Positions 52,908 through 62,118 of a stretch of DNA of 64,000 nucleotides are shown piece by piece. This stretch comes from Nocardioides sp. YR527 (GTDB lineage: Bacteria; Actinomycetota; Actinomycetes; Propionibacteriales; Nocardioidaceae): NCBI RefSeq assembly GCF_900101045.1, contig NZ_FNFN01000006.1:310001-374000 (forward strand). The letters run 5' to 3'. The stretch's first letter is position 1, and each line of letters begins with the position of its first letter. Both the position numbers and the translations under genes were made by a program. The notes beneath the pieces are model-generated. The model searched no databases and was not told the DNA's origin. It saw nothing but the letters and a program-made list of their open reading frames with translations.

Positions 52908-53756
52908 ATGATTGACAGCACGACATCCTCGGCCCAGATGACGGCGATCGAGGCCGCCGGGCGGAGCTATGCGGTCTGTGTCCCGCACGCCGCGACGGAC
53001 TACATCCAGTCGAACCTGGTGCGAACCGGCCGCCCGTACGAGGAGCAGATGCTCGAGGCGATGGTCGCTGCTCTCGAGCCAGGAGAGCTCGTGGTCGACG
53101 TCGGTGCGAACATCGGCAACCACACCCTGTACCTGGCGGTGGTCGGAGGGCTCGACGTCGTCGCGTACGAGCCGAATCCCGAGCTGGTCGCCGGAATCGA
53201 CGCCAGCGTCGAGGCCAACCAGCTCGACGGCCGTGTCGTCGTCCGCGAGGTCGGCGTCCACGCGAAGTCCGCGCGCGGCACGTTGGCGGACCTCGATGCG
53301 ACGAACCTGGGGGCGCAGTCGGTCGCAGTCGCGGACGACGAGGGCGACTTCGCGGTCGTCGCGCTCGACGACGAGCAGTTCCCGACCCGGGTGGCGGCGC
53401 TCAAGATCGACGTCGAAGGGGCCGAGATCGATGTGCTCGCCGGCGCGGTCGAGCTCATCGCCCGCGACCGCCCTCTCCTCTACGTCGAGTGCGGGACACT
53501 GGCGGGATACCAGGAGGTCTCCTCCTGGGCGCGTCGGATGGGCTACTCCCAGACCGGCACCTACAACCTCACCCCGACCCACGTCTTCCGCCCCGCCACG
53601 GGGACACCCGAGGAGGCAGAGGTGGTTGCAGCGCTGGTGGCGGCGACCGAGGAGATCTACCGCCTGAACTCGTTGAAGCGGTCGCTCCGTGACCAGATCA
53701 GCGAGTTCGAGAAGCGGGACCGTCGGTCGGCCGCGGAGAAGGGCCTCTCGCAGTGA
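52908..53756 (+). CDS. FkbM-family methyltransferase
   Basis: A 282-residue protein. LVVDVGANIGNHTLYLAV is the SAM-binding motif, VVAYEPNPELV follows, and VAALKIDVEGAEIDVLAGA is the FkbM signature. Family members O-methylate sugars or polyketides; in this context a sugar of the surface glycan is likely. The end of the gene is overlapped by the GT2 start (GTGA at 53753). Confidence 0.9.
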   Translation: MIDSTTSSAQMTAIEAAGRSYAVCVPHAATDYIQSNLVRTGRPYEEQMLEAMVAALEPGELVVDVGANIGNHTLYLAVVGGLDVVAYEPNPELVAGIDASVEANQLDGRVVVREVGVHAKSARGTLADLDATNLGAQSVAVADDEGDFAVVALDDEQFPTRVAALKIDVEGAEIDVLAGAVELIARDRPLLYVECGTLAGYQEVSSWARRMGYSQTGTYNLTPTHVFRPATGTPEEAEVVAALVAATEEIYRLNSLKRSLRDQISEFEKRDRRSAAEKGLSQ

Positions 53757-54928
53757 GGGCTGCCCGCCGGGTGAGAGGGCTGCTGCGGGGCAGGCCCACG
53801 CTCAGTGTGGTCGTGCCGGTCTACAACGTGGCTGCGTACGTCGAGAAGAGCCTGCGCAGCATCCTGGCCCAGCCGCGAACCGAGATCTCGAAGCTCGAGT
53901 TGATCGTCGTCGACGACGGCTCGACCGACGGTTCTGCGCAGATCCTGCGGCGACTGGCCGCGGAGGAGTCCCGCGTCACGGTCATCACCCAACCGAACTC
54001 GGGAGTGTCACGAGCGCGTCACACCGGGATCGACGCCGCGACCGGAGAGCTGCTGACGTTCGTCGACCCCGACGACACCCTTCCGCACGATGCGTGGTCG
54101 GCGATGGTGCGGTCGCTGCGGCGTACGGGTTCGGACTTCGCGGTCGGCGCGGCCGAGCGGGTCGCGGACGAGGGTGGGGTGGAGCGCAGGTTCATGACGC
54201 CGCTGATGCGCCGCAACCACGCGGAGGAACGCCTCAGGTGCCGGATCGAGGACGCACCGCTGATGCTCGCCGACATCTTCGTGTGGAACAAGATCTTCCG
54301 GCGGTCGTTCTGGACGGAGAACGCGATCGCCTTCCCCGAGCGCACTCGCTACCAGGACCAGGTCGCGCTCACCCAGGCGTTCCTCGCCGCGGACTCCTTC
54401 GACGTCATCACGGAGATCGTCTACGACTGGCAGGTCCGCTCCGACCGGTCCTCGGCGACGCAGCGGCGAGCGCAGATCGCGAACCTCGTCGAGCGGATCG
54501 ACACCAAGCGCCAGACGATCGACCTCGTACGCGCGGCCGGCTCGGCGAAGCTCATGGAGACGCTGCTCGTCGAGGTCTTGCCGATCGACATGTGGGAGCA
54601 CTTCCGCGCGGCAGTCCACCCCGACACCGAGGACCCGAGCCGCTACTGGAAGCTGCTGCGCGGCGCCGTCCTGGAGTTCTGGTACGAGGCCGGGGTGCCG
54701 TTCGAGAAGACCGCGGTTCCGCCTGCCCAGCGGCTGATGGCGTGGCTGGTCGCCCAGAACCGGGCCGAGGACCTCGTCGCGCTGATCGCGATGATCGACA
54801 GGTACGGCGCGCGGGCGGCATTTCGGCAGCATCCGTGGCGCAACGATCCGGCGCTGCCCCCGGTTCTGGGCAACATCGAGAAGGTCGGTGGGAGTGCCCT
54901 GCTGACGCGGCAACCAATGCGTGGATAG
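53753..54928 (+). CDS. Family 2 glycosyltransferase
   Basis: A 391-residue GT2 enzyme. TLSVVVPVYNVAAYVEKSL begins the GT-A fold, LELIVVDDGSTDGS binds the nucleotide, and FVDPDDTLPHDAW holds the metal-binding acidic pair. DIFVWNKIFRRSFW resembles capsule transferases. The C-terminal part is helical with a PPAQRLMAWLVAQN segment. It starts within the stop of the FkbM gene, so the two are translationally coupled and probably act on one glycan. Confidence 0.92.
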   Translation: MRAARRVRGLLRGRPTLSVVVPVYNVAAYVEKSLRSILAQPRTEISKLELIVVDDGSTDGSAQILRRLAAEESRVTVITQPNSGVSRARHTGIDAATGELLTFVDPDDTLPHDAWSAMVRSLRRTGSDFAVGAAERVADEGGVERRFMTPLMRRNHAEERLRCRIEDAPLMLADIFVWNKIFRRSFWTENAIAFPERTRYQDQVALTQAFLAADSFDVITEIVYDWQVRSDRSSATQRRAQIANLVERIDTKRQTIDLVRAAGSAKLMETLLVEVLPIDMWEHFRAAVHPDTEDPSRYWKLLRGAVLEFWYEAGVPFEKTAVPPAQRLMAWLVAQNRAEDLVALIAMIDRYGARAAFRQHPWRNDPALPPVLGNIEKVGGSALLTRQPMRG

Positions 54929-54938
54929 GCTCGGCCCC

Positions 54939-55817
54939 GTGCGAGAACGTTTCCGGTTGACCCCAGGCGGTCGTTACCCCCACGAGCCCTGGTTCCACAT
55001 CGGTTCATTGGGGGTGACCACGACGTGGCTCGTGGTCTTCGCGAGCATCGTCGGGCTGGTCCTGTTCGCCGTGATGGGTGGCCAGGGTGTGCTGGCCGGG
55101 CTGGCCCTGATCCAGCCCAACCTCGCCGATCTGAAGCTGTGGACGCTGATCACCTGGCCGTTCGCCTACCCGCAGTTCAGCATCTTCGACGTCTTGGCGA
55201 TCTTCTTCTTCTGGTACTTCGGCTCCGACCTCGAGCGCAACGAGCTCGGCCGGGTCCGGTTCGCCTGGCTGCTGGTGGCGTTCACCGCGGTGCTCTCGTT
55301 CCTGGCCGTCCTCTTCGGCGCGGTGCTGGACCCGACCTACGTCCTCGCCGGCCTCGGGATGCTGGAGATGATGGTGGTGCTGCTGTGGATCGCGCAGTGG
55401 CCCGACCGGATGTTCATGTTCAACATCCCGGCCTGGCTCTTCGGCGTGATCCTCGTCGGCATCCAGCTGATCCAGTACCTCGGCTACCGCAGCTGGGTGA
55501 TGCTGCTGGTCTTCGTCGTCGGCCTCTTCGTCAACGCCTTCGTGGCGCGCCAGTTCGGGCTGCTCGAACGGTTCGCCTGGATCCCACAGGTGGCCGGCGG
55601 TCCGGGGCAGCCGAAGGCGGCCAAGCCCGCCAAGGCCAAGAAGCGCAAGTCCGGCCCGACCGTGGTCACCGGTCCCTGGGAGTCCTCGACCGTCTCCAAG
55701 GACGACCAGCGGATGGACGAGCTCCTCGACAAGATCCACGCCGAGGGCGCCGACTCGCTGACCAGCAAGGAGAAGAAGGAGCTCATGCAGCTGCGTGAGC
55801 GCCGCCGCCGCGGCTGA
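54939..55817 (+). CDS. Rhomboid-like membrane protein without a catalytic serine
   Basis: A 292-residue protein with six helices and a soluble tail. PNLADLKLWTLITWPFAYPQ and FFFWYFGSDLERNELGRVRF match the rhomboid L1 loop and the GxxLE region. Where active proteases have GxSG, this protein has LAGLGMLEMMVV: the serine is missing, so it should be a pseudoprotease or a derlin-like membrane chaperone. Residues about 225-292 are cytoplasmic, with a KAKKRKS patch and the C-terminal DELLDKIHAEGADSLTSKEK element common in actinobacterial rhomboids. GTG 54921 is another start. The preceding gene is a GT2. Confidence 0.82.
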   Translation: MRERFRLTPGGRYPHEPWFHIGSLGVTTTWLVVFASIVGLVLFAVMGGQGVLAGLALIQPNLADLKLWTLITWPFAYPQFSIFDVLAIFFFWYFGSDLERNELGRVRFAWLLVAFTAVLSFLAVLFGAVLDPTYVLAGLGMLEMMVVLLWIAQWPDRMFMFNIPAWLFGVILVGIQLIQYLGYRSWVMLLVFVVGLFVNAFVARQFGLLERFAWIPQVAGGPGQPKAAKPAKAKKRKSGPTVVTGPWESSTVSKDDQRMDELLDKIHAEGADSLTSKEKKELMQLRERRRRG

Positions 55818-55998
55818 GCCGAAGTTGAGTGCGATGCGCTCAAGTTTTGCCCGAAATGCGGTGGAATCCGCTGGCTCGCATGGTCGGAAGTCCCGGCTTT
55901 GGACGCCCGACGTTGACGCTCGCCGATTACGGTGTCACTCTTGTAGACGGCCCGGTATCGCGGGAACTTCTAGTGATTCCAACGAAGGAAACGTATTC

Positions 55999-56196
55999 AT
56001 GGCGAAGGCGCTGATCGGTTACATGAGCAGCGACCTGCGGACTCCCGCCCACCTCACGGCCGAGAATGCTCGGCTTCGTGCGCGTGTGCGTGAGCTCGAG
56101 GATCTCGTTCTGTCGCTGAAGACGGAGAACGACGCTCTGGTCGCGGCTCACACCGCCGACCTGGACACCTCGATGCAGGAGATGCAGCCCGCCTGA
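55999..56196 (+). CDS. Small conserved coiled-coil protein
   Basis: A 65-residue acidic protein. MAKALIGYMSSDLRTPAHLT is followed by one long coiled coil (ENARLRARVRELEDL to ENDAL) and a polar tail. I recall similar small coiled-coil proteins beginning MxKALxG in other actinobacteria, with no known function; that is memory, not a search. AAGGAAA precedes ATG 55999. It is a single-gene unit with a hairpin downstream at 56261. Confidence 0.78.
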   Translation: MAKALIGYMSSDLRTPAHLTAENARLRARVRELEDLVLSLKTENDALVAAHTADLDTSMQEMQPA

Positions 56197-56260
56197 CCTG
56201 CGGGCAACTCTGCAACACCACGAGCGAGAGCTATTTCCAAGGCTGGCCTCGTTCAGGGGG

Positions 56261-56286
56261 AACCGACTCTGTACGCAGGGTCGGTT
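56261..56286 (+). terminator. Hairpin terminator after the coiled-coil gene
   Basis: AACCGACTCTG (56261-56271) pairs with CAGGGTCGGTT (56276-56286) with one mismatch around TACG, and CCTTTTC follows shortly after. It probably ends the small gene's transcript. Confidence 0.65.
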
Positions 56287-56449
56287 TCGACCTTTTCGGG
56301 TATCGAGCAGCTCGACCACCGGGGGCGGATGGTCGCCGAGCGTTCACCTGAGGTTCGGTCGGCGGGCGTCCAGGACTTCCCGGCGTCGCTACGCTCGCGC
56401 GGTTCGCCGCCGTCGGCGGCCCGTACCGTGATCCCCCAGGAGCCCTCCG

Positions 56450-57565
56450 TTGTCCTCGTTGCGTCAGAACCCGGTCCTGCGTTCCGCGGCCCGCCGCCTG
56501 CCCGACCCGCTCAAGGAGCAGATCAGGGCGGCGTTGGCCCGCCGTGAGCGGCGCCGCCGCAAGCCGGTCATCGGGCTCGCCGGGTTCTTCGGAGCCGGCA
56601 ACTACGGCGACGAGCTGTTCCTGTCGGTCTACGAGCAGTACTTCGGCGAGGAGTTCGAGCTGCGGGTGCTCGCCGACAACATGACCAAGCCCTACTACGA
56701 CCGGCCGCTGCCCGAGATCGTGGACGAGGTCGACGCGATCCTCATCGGTGGTGGCGACATCCTGCAGCCGTGGCAGGCCGACCCGCGCTACTTCAACCAC
56801 AAGATGCTGGCCAAGCCCGTCTTCGTGGTCGGCATCGGCGTGCCGATCTACCAGAACACCGAGATCAAGCCGCACATCATCGAGCGGCACAAGAAGTTCC
56901 TCGAGCACCCCAACGTGAAGTTCATCGGCGTCCGCGACCAGCCGACCGCCGACTGGGTCCTCGCCAACATCTCCGCCGACCTGGACATCAAGGTCGCCCC
57001 CGACATGGTCTGCTCGCTCGACCTTCCCGCGGCGTCCAGGCCCGAGGGCGCGCCGATCCTCGGCGTGGTCACCCGCTACCGCCCCAACCTCGAGGAGCCC
57101 GACGACTACTCGCGCATCGAGGAGATGGCCGGCAAGGCGATCGCGGAGGGCTGGCGCGTACGCCACCTCATCCTCGGCACGATGGACGTCGGCCGCCGCG
57201 ACGTGTCCAACGCGGACGACCTCGACATCCCGGGCAAGGAGGTCGTCTACACCGAGGACCTCGACGAGCTCACCCGGACGATCGGGGAGTGCACCGCGTT
57301 CGCGAGCATGAAGTTCCACGGCTCGGTGGTGGCCACGATGTACGGCGTGCCGTCGATCGTGATGATCGCGACCAACAAGAACCGCAACTTCATGAAGCGC
57401 ATCGGGCTGGAGGCCAACGTCTCCGCCTTCGACGCCGCCGACCTGGCCGAGAGGTTCGCCGACCGGGTCGTCCCGGATCCCGAGGCGGTCGCGGGGCTGC
57501 GTACGGCCGCCGACGCTCACCTGCGGGAGCTGCGGGCCGAGGTGAAGCAGACGCTCGGTCTCTGA
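56450..57565 (+). CDS. Polysaccharide pyruvyl transferase family protein
   Basis: A 371-residue CsaB/WcaK-like enzyme. GLAGFFGAGNYGDELFLSVY opens the fold, EVDAILIGGGDILQPW and CTAFASMKFHGSVVATMYGVPS are the core motifs, including the SxKFHG block. Members add pyruvyl ketals to surface polysaccharides; others make related modifications. TTG at 56450 is the likely start because AGGAG lies seven bases upstream and no ATG/GTG fits. It closes the second glycan block; a hairpin and then smc follow. Confidence 0.9.
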   Translation: MSSLRQNPVLRSAARRLPDPLKEQIRAALARRERRRRKPVIGLAGFFGAGNYGDELFLSVYEQYFGEEFELRVLADNMTKPYYDRPLPEIVDEVDAILIGGGDILQPWQADPRYFNHKMLAKPVFVVGIGVPIYQNTEIKPHIIERHKKFLEHPNVKFIGVRDQPTADWVLANISADLDIKVAPDMVCSLDLPAASRPEGAPILGVVTRYRPNLEEPDDYSRIEEMAGKAIAEGWRVRHLILGTMDVGRRDVSNADDLDIPGKEVVYTEDLDELTRTIGECTAFASMKFHGSVVATMYGVPSIVMIATNKNRNFMKRIGLEANVSAFDAADLAERFADRVVPDPEAVAGLRTAADAHLRELRAEVKQTLGL

Positions 57566-57603
57566 GAGGCTCGACCGACGGCGCAAGGTCCCCAGATCGA
57601 CAG

Positions 57604-57633
57604 CCCCGGCGGGTTATCCTCGACCCGCTGGGG
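57604..57633. terminator. Hairpin between the pyruvyl transferase gene and smc
   Basis: CCCCGGCGGGT (57604-57614) pairs with ACCCGCTGGGG (57623-57633) with one mismatch around an eight-base loop. It could terminate the upstream gene about 100 bases before the smc start. Confidence 0.55.
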
Positions 57634-57735
57634 TTCCCCTGGGCAGCGGCGATTAGATTTGCTGGCTCACCTCAGCCACGCTGATGTGTTGCGAACTGTG
57701 TACGACCACGTGGTCCTGAGCCGGGGGAGAAGCCG

Positions 57736-60700
57736 ATGTACCTCAAGCGTCTGACGCTGAAGGGTTTCAAGTCGTTCGCCTCCGCCACGACCCTCGAGCT
57801 CGAACCGGGGATCACCTGCATCGTCGGCCCCAACGGCTCGGGCAAGTCCAACGTCGTCGACGCGCTCGCCTGGGTCATGGGCGAGCAGGGCGCCAAGAGC
57901 CTGCGCGGCGGCAAGATGGAGGACGTCATCTTCGCCGGCACCTCCGGGCGCGCCCCGCTGGGCCGGGCCGAGGTCTCCCTGACGATCGACAACACCGACG
58001 GCGCGCTGCCGATCGAGTACGCCGAGGTCACCATCTCGCGCACGATGTTCCGCAACGGCGGCTCGGAGTACGCGATCAACTCCCAACCATGCCGGCTGCT
58101 CGACGTCCAGGACCTGCTCAGTGACTCCGGTATCGGCCGCGAGATGCACGTCATCGTCGGCCAAGGCCAGCTCGACACGATCCTGCGCGCTACCCCCGAG
58201 GACCGGCGCGGCTTCATCGAGGAGGCCGCCGGCGTCCTCAAGCACCGCAAGCGCAAGGAGAAGGCGCTGCGCAAGCTCGACTCCACGCAGGTCAACCTGG
58301 ACCGGCTCCAGGACCTGCTCGTCGAGATCCGCCGCCAGCTCAAGCCGCTCGGCCGCCAGGCGGAGGTCGCCCGGCAGGCGCAGACGGTGCAGATGGACGT
58401 ACGCGACGCCAAGGCCCGCATCTACGCCGACGACCTGGTCACCGCCAAGACCGAGCTCGACAAGGAGCTCGCCGACGAGGGCGCGCTGCTGGCCCGGCGC
58501 GCCGAGGTCGAGGAGACCATCACGGAGGGGCGCGAGCAGGAGGCTGTCCTGGAGGCGGCGCTGCGCGAGGACCTGCCGGCGCTGGCCGCGGCACAGGAGA
58601 CCTGGTTCGCGCTGAACTCCCTGCGCGAGCGGCTGCGAGGCACGCAGTCGCTGGCCACCGAGCGGGTGCGCAACGCGGCCGGCTCCGAGGATCTGGAGGT
58701 GCGCCAGGGGCGCGACCCCGAGGAGCTCGAGGCCCAGGCCGAGGTGGCCCGCGAGCAGGAGGAGACGGCCGACGCCGAGGTCGAGGAGCTTCGCTACTCC
58801 CTCGAGGAGGCGGTCGAGTCCCGCAAGGCTTCCGAGGATGCCGCGGCCGAGGAGGAGCGCCGGGTCAAGGGCCTCGAGCGCGCCGCTGCCGACCGTCGTG
58901 AGGGGCTGGCCCGGTTGACGGGTCAGGTCAACGCGCTCAAGTCGCGGGCCGCTGCCGCCGACGACGAGGTGGGGCGCCTGACCGCTGCTCGCGAGGAGGC
59001 GCTGGCGCGTGCCGAGCGGGCGCAGCGCGACTTCACCGCCCTGGAGACCAAGGTCGCCGGGCTGGACGCGGGCGAGGAGGGCCTCGACGCCGAGCACGAG
59101 GCCGCCGCGGCCGTGCTCGAGGACCTCGAGGAGCGACTCGCCAAGCTGCAGGCTGAGGCTCAGCAGGCCGACCGGGACCGCTCCACGCTGGCAGCCCGCA
59201 AGGACGCCCTGGAGATGGGTCTGAACCGCAAGGACGGCGCCGGTGCGCTGCTCGGCTCCGACCTCCCGGGGGTGCTGGGGTCGGTCGCCTCGCTGCTGGC
59301 GGTGCGCTCCGGCTACGAGGCCGCGGTCGCGGCCGCGCTCGGGAGTGCGTCGGACGCGGTCGTCGTCTCCTCCTCCGAGGAGGCCATCGGCGCGATCGAG
59401 CATCTCAAGACCGAGGACCTCGGCCGGGCCGGACTGCTTCTGGGCGGCTCGCCCGAGGAGACCGGCGGTTGGCCGGCGCTGCCCGCCGGCGCTGCGTACG
59501 CCCTGGACGTGGTGGAGTGCCAGGCGGTGCTGCGGCCCGCGGTGGCTCGCCTGCTCGACAAGGTGGCGGTGGTCGAGGACCTCGCCGCCGCACAGACGCT
59601 GGTCGCGGCCTCGCCGGAGATCACCGCGGTGACCCGCGAGGGCGACCTGATCGGCGCCCACTTCGCCTCCGGCGGCTCCTCGTCGGTGCCGAGCCTGATC
59701 GAGGTACAGGCCGCGGTCGACGAGGCCACCGCCCAGCTCGCCGAGGCCCACGCGGTCTCCGAGCGGGCCACCTTCGAGACCTCCCGCCTGGAGTCGGAGC
59801 GGCTGGCCGCGCAGAAGCGGGTCGACGTCGCGCTGGCCAAGCTGCACGAGTCCGACGCGACCCTGGCCGCCGTGGCCGAGGAGCTCGGCCAGTTCGGTGC
59901 GCAGTCGCGGGCGGCGCGCGGCGAGGCCGAGCGGCTGCTGGCGGCCGTCACCCAGGCTCAGGAGGCCCGCGAGAACGCCGTCGCCGGGCTCGCCGAGCTC
60001 GAGGAGCGGCTCGCGATGGCCGAGGAGGACCCCGAGGACGAGCCCGACGTCAGCGCCCGCGAGGAGCTGGCCCAGGCGGCCCGCGACGCACGACAGCGTG
60101 AGATGGACGCCCGGCTGGCGCTGCGTACCTCTGAGGAGCGCGCCCGCGCGCTGGCCGGCCGTGCCGACGGGCTGCTCCGCGCGGCCCGTCAGGAGCGCGA
60201 GCAGCGTGCCAAGGCGGCCGCCCGGCGCGAGCAGATGCGCCGCGAGGGCGAGGCCGCGCGAGCGGTCGGGACCGCGGTGGCGTACGCGCTGGATCGTCTG
60301 GAGGTCTCGGTGCAGCAGGCCGCTCGGGCCCGCACCGAGATCGAGGAGTCCCGCGCCGGTCGGGAGCAGGCGCTGCGGGAGTGCCGCTCGCTGCTGCGCA
60401 ACCTCGGCAAGGAGCTCGAGGAGCTGGTCAACTCCGTCCACCGCGACGAGATGGCCCGCGCCCAGCAGCGGATGCGGATCGAGCAGCTCGAGGAGCGGAT
60501 CCTCGAGGAGCTCGGTCTCGACGCCGAGGCGATCGTGAAGGACTACGGCCCCGACCAGCTGGTCCCGCAGCACCCCGACGAGGACGGCAACGAGCGCGAG
60601 CCGATCGCCTACGTCCGAGCCGAGCAGGCCAAGCGGCTCAAGATCGCCGAGAAGAACCTGCGCGCGCTGGGCAAGGTCAACCCGCTGGCCCTGGAGGAGT

Positions 60701-61275
60701 TCGCCGCGATGGAGGAGCGTCACAAGTTCCTCACCGAGCAGCTCGAGGACCTCAAGCAGACCCGCAAGGACCTCCTCGACATCGTCAAGGAGGTCGACAA
60801 CCGGGTCGAGCAGGTCTTCACCGAGGCCTGGGAGGACGTACGCGTCGCCTTCGACCACGTCTTCGCGCGGCTCTTCCCGGGCGGTGAGGGCCGCCTGGTC
60901 CTCACCGACCCGGAGAACATGCTCACCACCGGCATCGAGGTCGAGGCCCGGCCGCCGGGCAAGAAGGTCAAGCGGCTCTCGCTGCTCTCCGGCGGCGAGC
61001 GGTCCCTGGTGGCCGTCGCGTTCCTGGTCTCCCTCTTCAAGGCGCGGCCGAGCCCGTTCTACATCCTCGACGAGGTCGAGGCCGCTCTCGACGACACCAA
61101 CCTCGGCCGGCTCCTGGAGATCTACGAGGAGCTGCGCGAGAACTCCCAGCTGATGGTGATCACCCACCAGAAGCGCACCATGGAGGTCGGCGACGCCCTC
61201 TACGGCGTCACCATGCGCGGCGACGGTGTCACCACCGTCATCTCGCAGCGCCTCCGCGACGCCCAGCCGGCCTGA
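57736..61275 (+). CDS. smc: Chromosome segregation protein SMC
   Basis: A 1179-residue SMC of normal length. Walker A IVGPNGSGKSNVVDALAW is near residue 32, two long coiled coils (about 165-500 and 660-1000) flank the hinge (about 505-650, with GVLGSVASLLAV), and the C-terminal head carries the signature LLSGGERSLVAVAF near 1083 and Walker B FYILDEVEAALDD near 1107. With ScpA and ScpB it organises and segregates the chromosome. The start ATG 57736 begins MYLKRLTLKGFKSFA, as in the family. In relatives smc is close to mutM; here the glycan block separates them. Confidence 0.98.
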   Translation: MYLKRLTLKGFKSFASATTLELEPGITCIVGPNGSGKSNVVDALAWVMGEQGAKSLRGGKMEDVIFAGTSGRAPLGRAEVSLTIDNTDGALPIEYAEVTISRTMFRNGGSEYAINSQPCRLLDVQDLLSDSGIGREMHVIVGQGQLDTILRATPEDRRGFIEEAAGVLKHRKRKEKALRKLDSTQVNLDRLQDLLVEIRRQLKPLGRQAEVARQAQTVQMDVRDAKARIYADDLVTAKTELDKELADEGALLARRAEVEETITEGREQEAVLEAALREDLPALAAAQETWFALNSLRERLRGTQSLATERVRNAAGSEDLEVRQGRDPEELEAQAEVAREQEETADAEVEELRYSLEEAVESRKASEDAAAEEERRVKGLERAAADRREGLARLTGQVNALKSRAAAADDEVGRLTAAREEALARAERAQRDFTALETKVAGLDAGEEGLDAEHEAAAAVLEDLEERLAKLQAEAQQADRDRSTLAARKDALEMGLNRKDGAGALLGSDLPGVLGSVASLLAVRSGYEAAVAAALGSASDAVVVSSSEEAIGAIEHLKTEDLGRAGLLLGGSPEETGGWPALPAGAAYALDVVECQAVLRPAVARLLDKVAVVEDLAAAQTLVAASPEITAVTREGDLIGAHFASGGSSSVPSLIEVQAAVDEATAQLAEAHAVSERATFETSRLESERLAAQKRVDVALAKLHESDATLAAVAEELGQFGAQSRAARGEAERLLAAVTQAQEARENAVAGLAELEERLAMAEEDPEDEPDVSAREELAQAARDARQREMDARLALRTSEERARALAGRADGLLRAARQEREQRAKAAARREQMRREGEAARAVGTAVAYALDRLEVSVQQAARARTEIEESRAGREQALRECRSLLRNLGKELEELVNSVHRDEMARAQQRMRIEQLEERILEELGLDAEAIVKDYGPDQLVPQHPDEDGNEREPIAYVRAEQAKRLKIAEKNLRALGKVNPLALEEFAAMEERHKFLTEQLEDLKQTRKDLLDIVKEVDNRVEQVFTEAWEDVRVAFDHVFARLFPGGEGRLVLTDPENMLTTGIEVEARPPGKKVKRLSLLSGGERSLVAVAFLVSLFKARPSPFYILDEVEAALDDTNLGRLLEIYEELRENSQLMVITHQKRTMEVGDALYGVTMRGDGVTTVISQRLRDAQPA

Positions 61276-61290
61276 CCGAGGCTCCGCCCA

Positions 61291-61485
61291 TCACCCCTGC
61301 TCGCGGCTCAGCGGCCGCGGCGGCAGGTGCGGATGAGGCAGGAGGTCGACGCGACGTACGCCGCACTGCGCGCAGCGCACATAGAGGATGAGGCCTTCCG
61401 AGGTCTGATGGCTGGACTCGGTGAGCCAGCCGTGCTCATGGGTGGCGTCCGTGCGCCGGGACTCCTCGGTTGCGCTGTCGGTCAT
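61291..61485 (-). CDS. Small zinc-ribbon-like protein
   Basis: A 64-residue protein with a hydrophilic N-terminus, HEHGWLTESSHQTSEG, and a VRCAQCGVRRVDL segment. Only one CxxC pair is present, with a HPH motif further on that could complete a metal site. I do not recognise the family. It is convergent with smc and divergent from the CGNR gene with only 26 bases between starts. GTG 61494 is another possible start. Confidence 0.6.
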   Translation of the reverse strand: MTDSATEESRRTDATHEHGWLTESSHQTSEGLILYVRCAQCGVRRVDLLPHPHLPPRPLSREQG

Positions 61486-61511
61486 GGTCGCCACTCTGCT
61501 GTAATGGTCTT

Positions 61512-62060
61512 ATGCATCTCAACCCTTACGGTGAGTACGCCGTGCTCATGGCCGCTTCGCTCGCCGACGACTGGCCCGAGGACCGGGCCGGGATCGAGGC
61601 CCGGACCCGGGAGTTCGGGATGACGATGGACTTCGCCGAGGCTTCGGACGACCACAGGCGTACTCGACAGGTGATCGAGGAATGGCTTCGCGTCGTCGAC
61701 GCGCCGGAGCCGGGGGAGAGGGCCCGACTGCTCAATGAGCTGATGGCGCAGGCGACCGCGTATCCGAGGCTGACCGATCACGACCGGGAGGGGTGGCACC
61801 TCCACTTCCGCGACGACGCCAACGACTCGCTTCCTGACGTGCTGCGAGCGGTGATCAGCGTGGGCACCGCGCTGCATCTGACCACTCGGGGCATCCATCG
61901 CCTGGGCAGGTGCGAAGCGGGGATGGTGGAGGGGGACCCATGCTCGTCGGTGGTCGTGGACGTCACCCGCAACGGACGGCAGCGCTACTGCTCGGTCCGC
62001 TGTGCCAACCGCGCTGCGGTCCGCCGGCACCGCGCCCGGCGCTCCCTGACCGCCCCCTGA
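61512..62060 (+). CDS. CGNR zinc-finger (ABATE) protein
   Basis: A 182-residue protein of the CGNR family. An N-terminal alpha-helical ABATE-type ligand domain starts LNPYGEYAVLMAASLADDW. The C-terminal finger has CEAG and DPCSS, then RQRYCSVRCANRAAVRRHR, where NR and the basic end bind DNA. These proteins are presumed transcription regulators of stress or catabolic genes. The start ATG 61512 has no ribosome site and is very near the divergent gene, so a leaderless transcript is likely. Confidence 0.88.
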   Translation: MHLNPYGEYAVLMAASLADDWPEDRAGIEARTREFGMTMDFAEASDDHRRTRQVIEEWLRVVDAPEPGERARLLNELMAQATAYPRLTDHDREGWHLHFRDDANDSLPDVLRAVISVGTALHLTTRGIHRLGRCEAGMVEGDPCSSVVVDVTRNGRQRYCSVRCANRAAVRRHRARRSLTAP

Positions 62061-62118
62061 TCGGCGCTGTGAGGTCGAGTCGCTGACGGCTGGGGCGGAC
62101 CCGGGGCACACTGGCCCC

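Noticed and set aside
55900..55960. Possible sigma-70 promoter before the small coiled-coil gene (TTGACG)
   Set aside because: TTGACG is present but I found no convincing -10 hexamer at 16-19 bases spacing.
57667..61167. 1166-codon open frame antisense to smc
   Set aside because: SMC motifs are clear on the + strand; the antisense frame is a leucine/glycine-rich mirror of the coiled coil.
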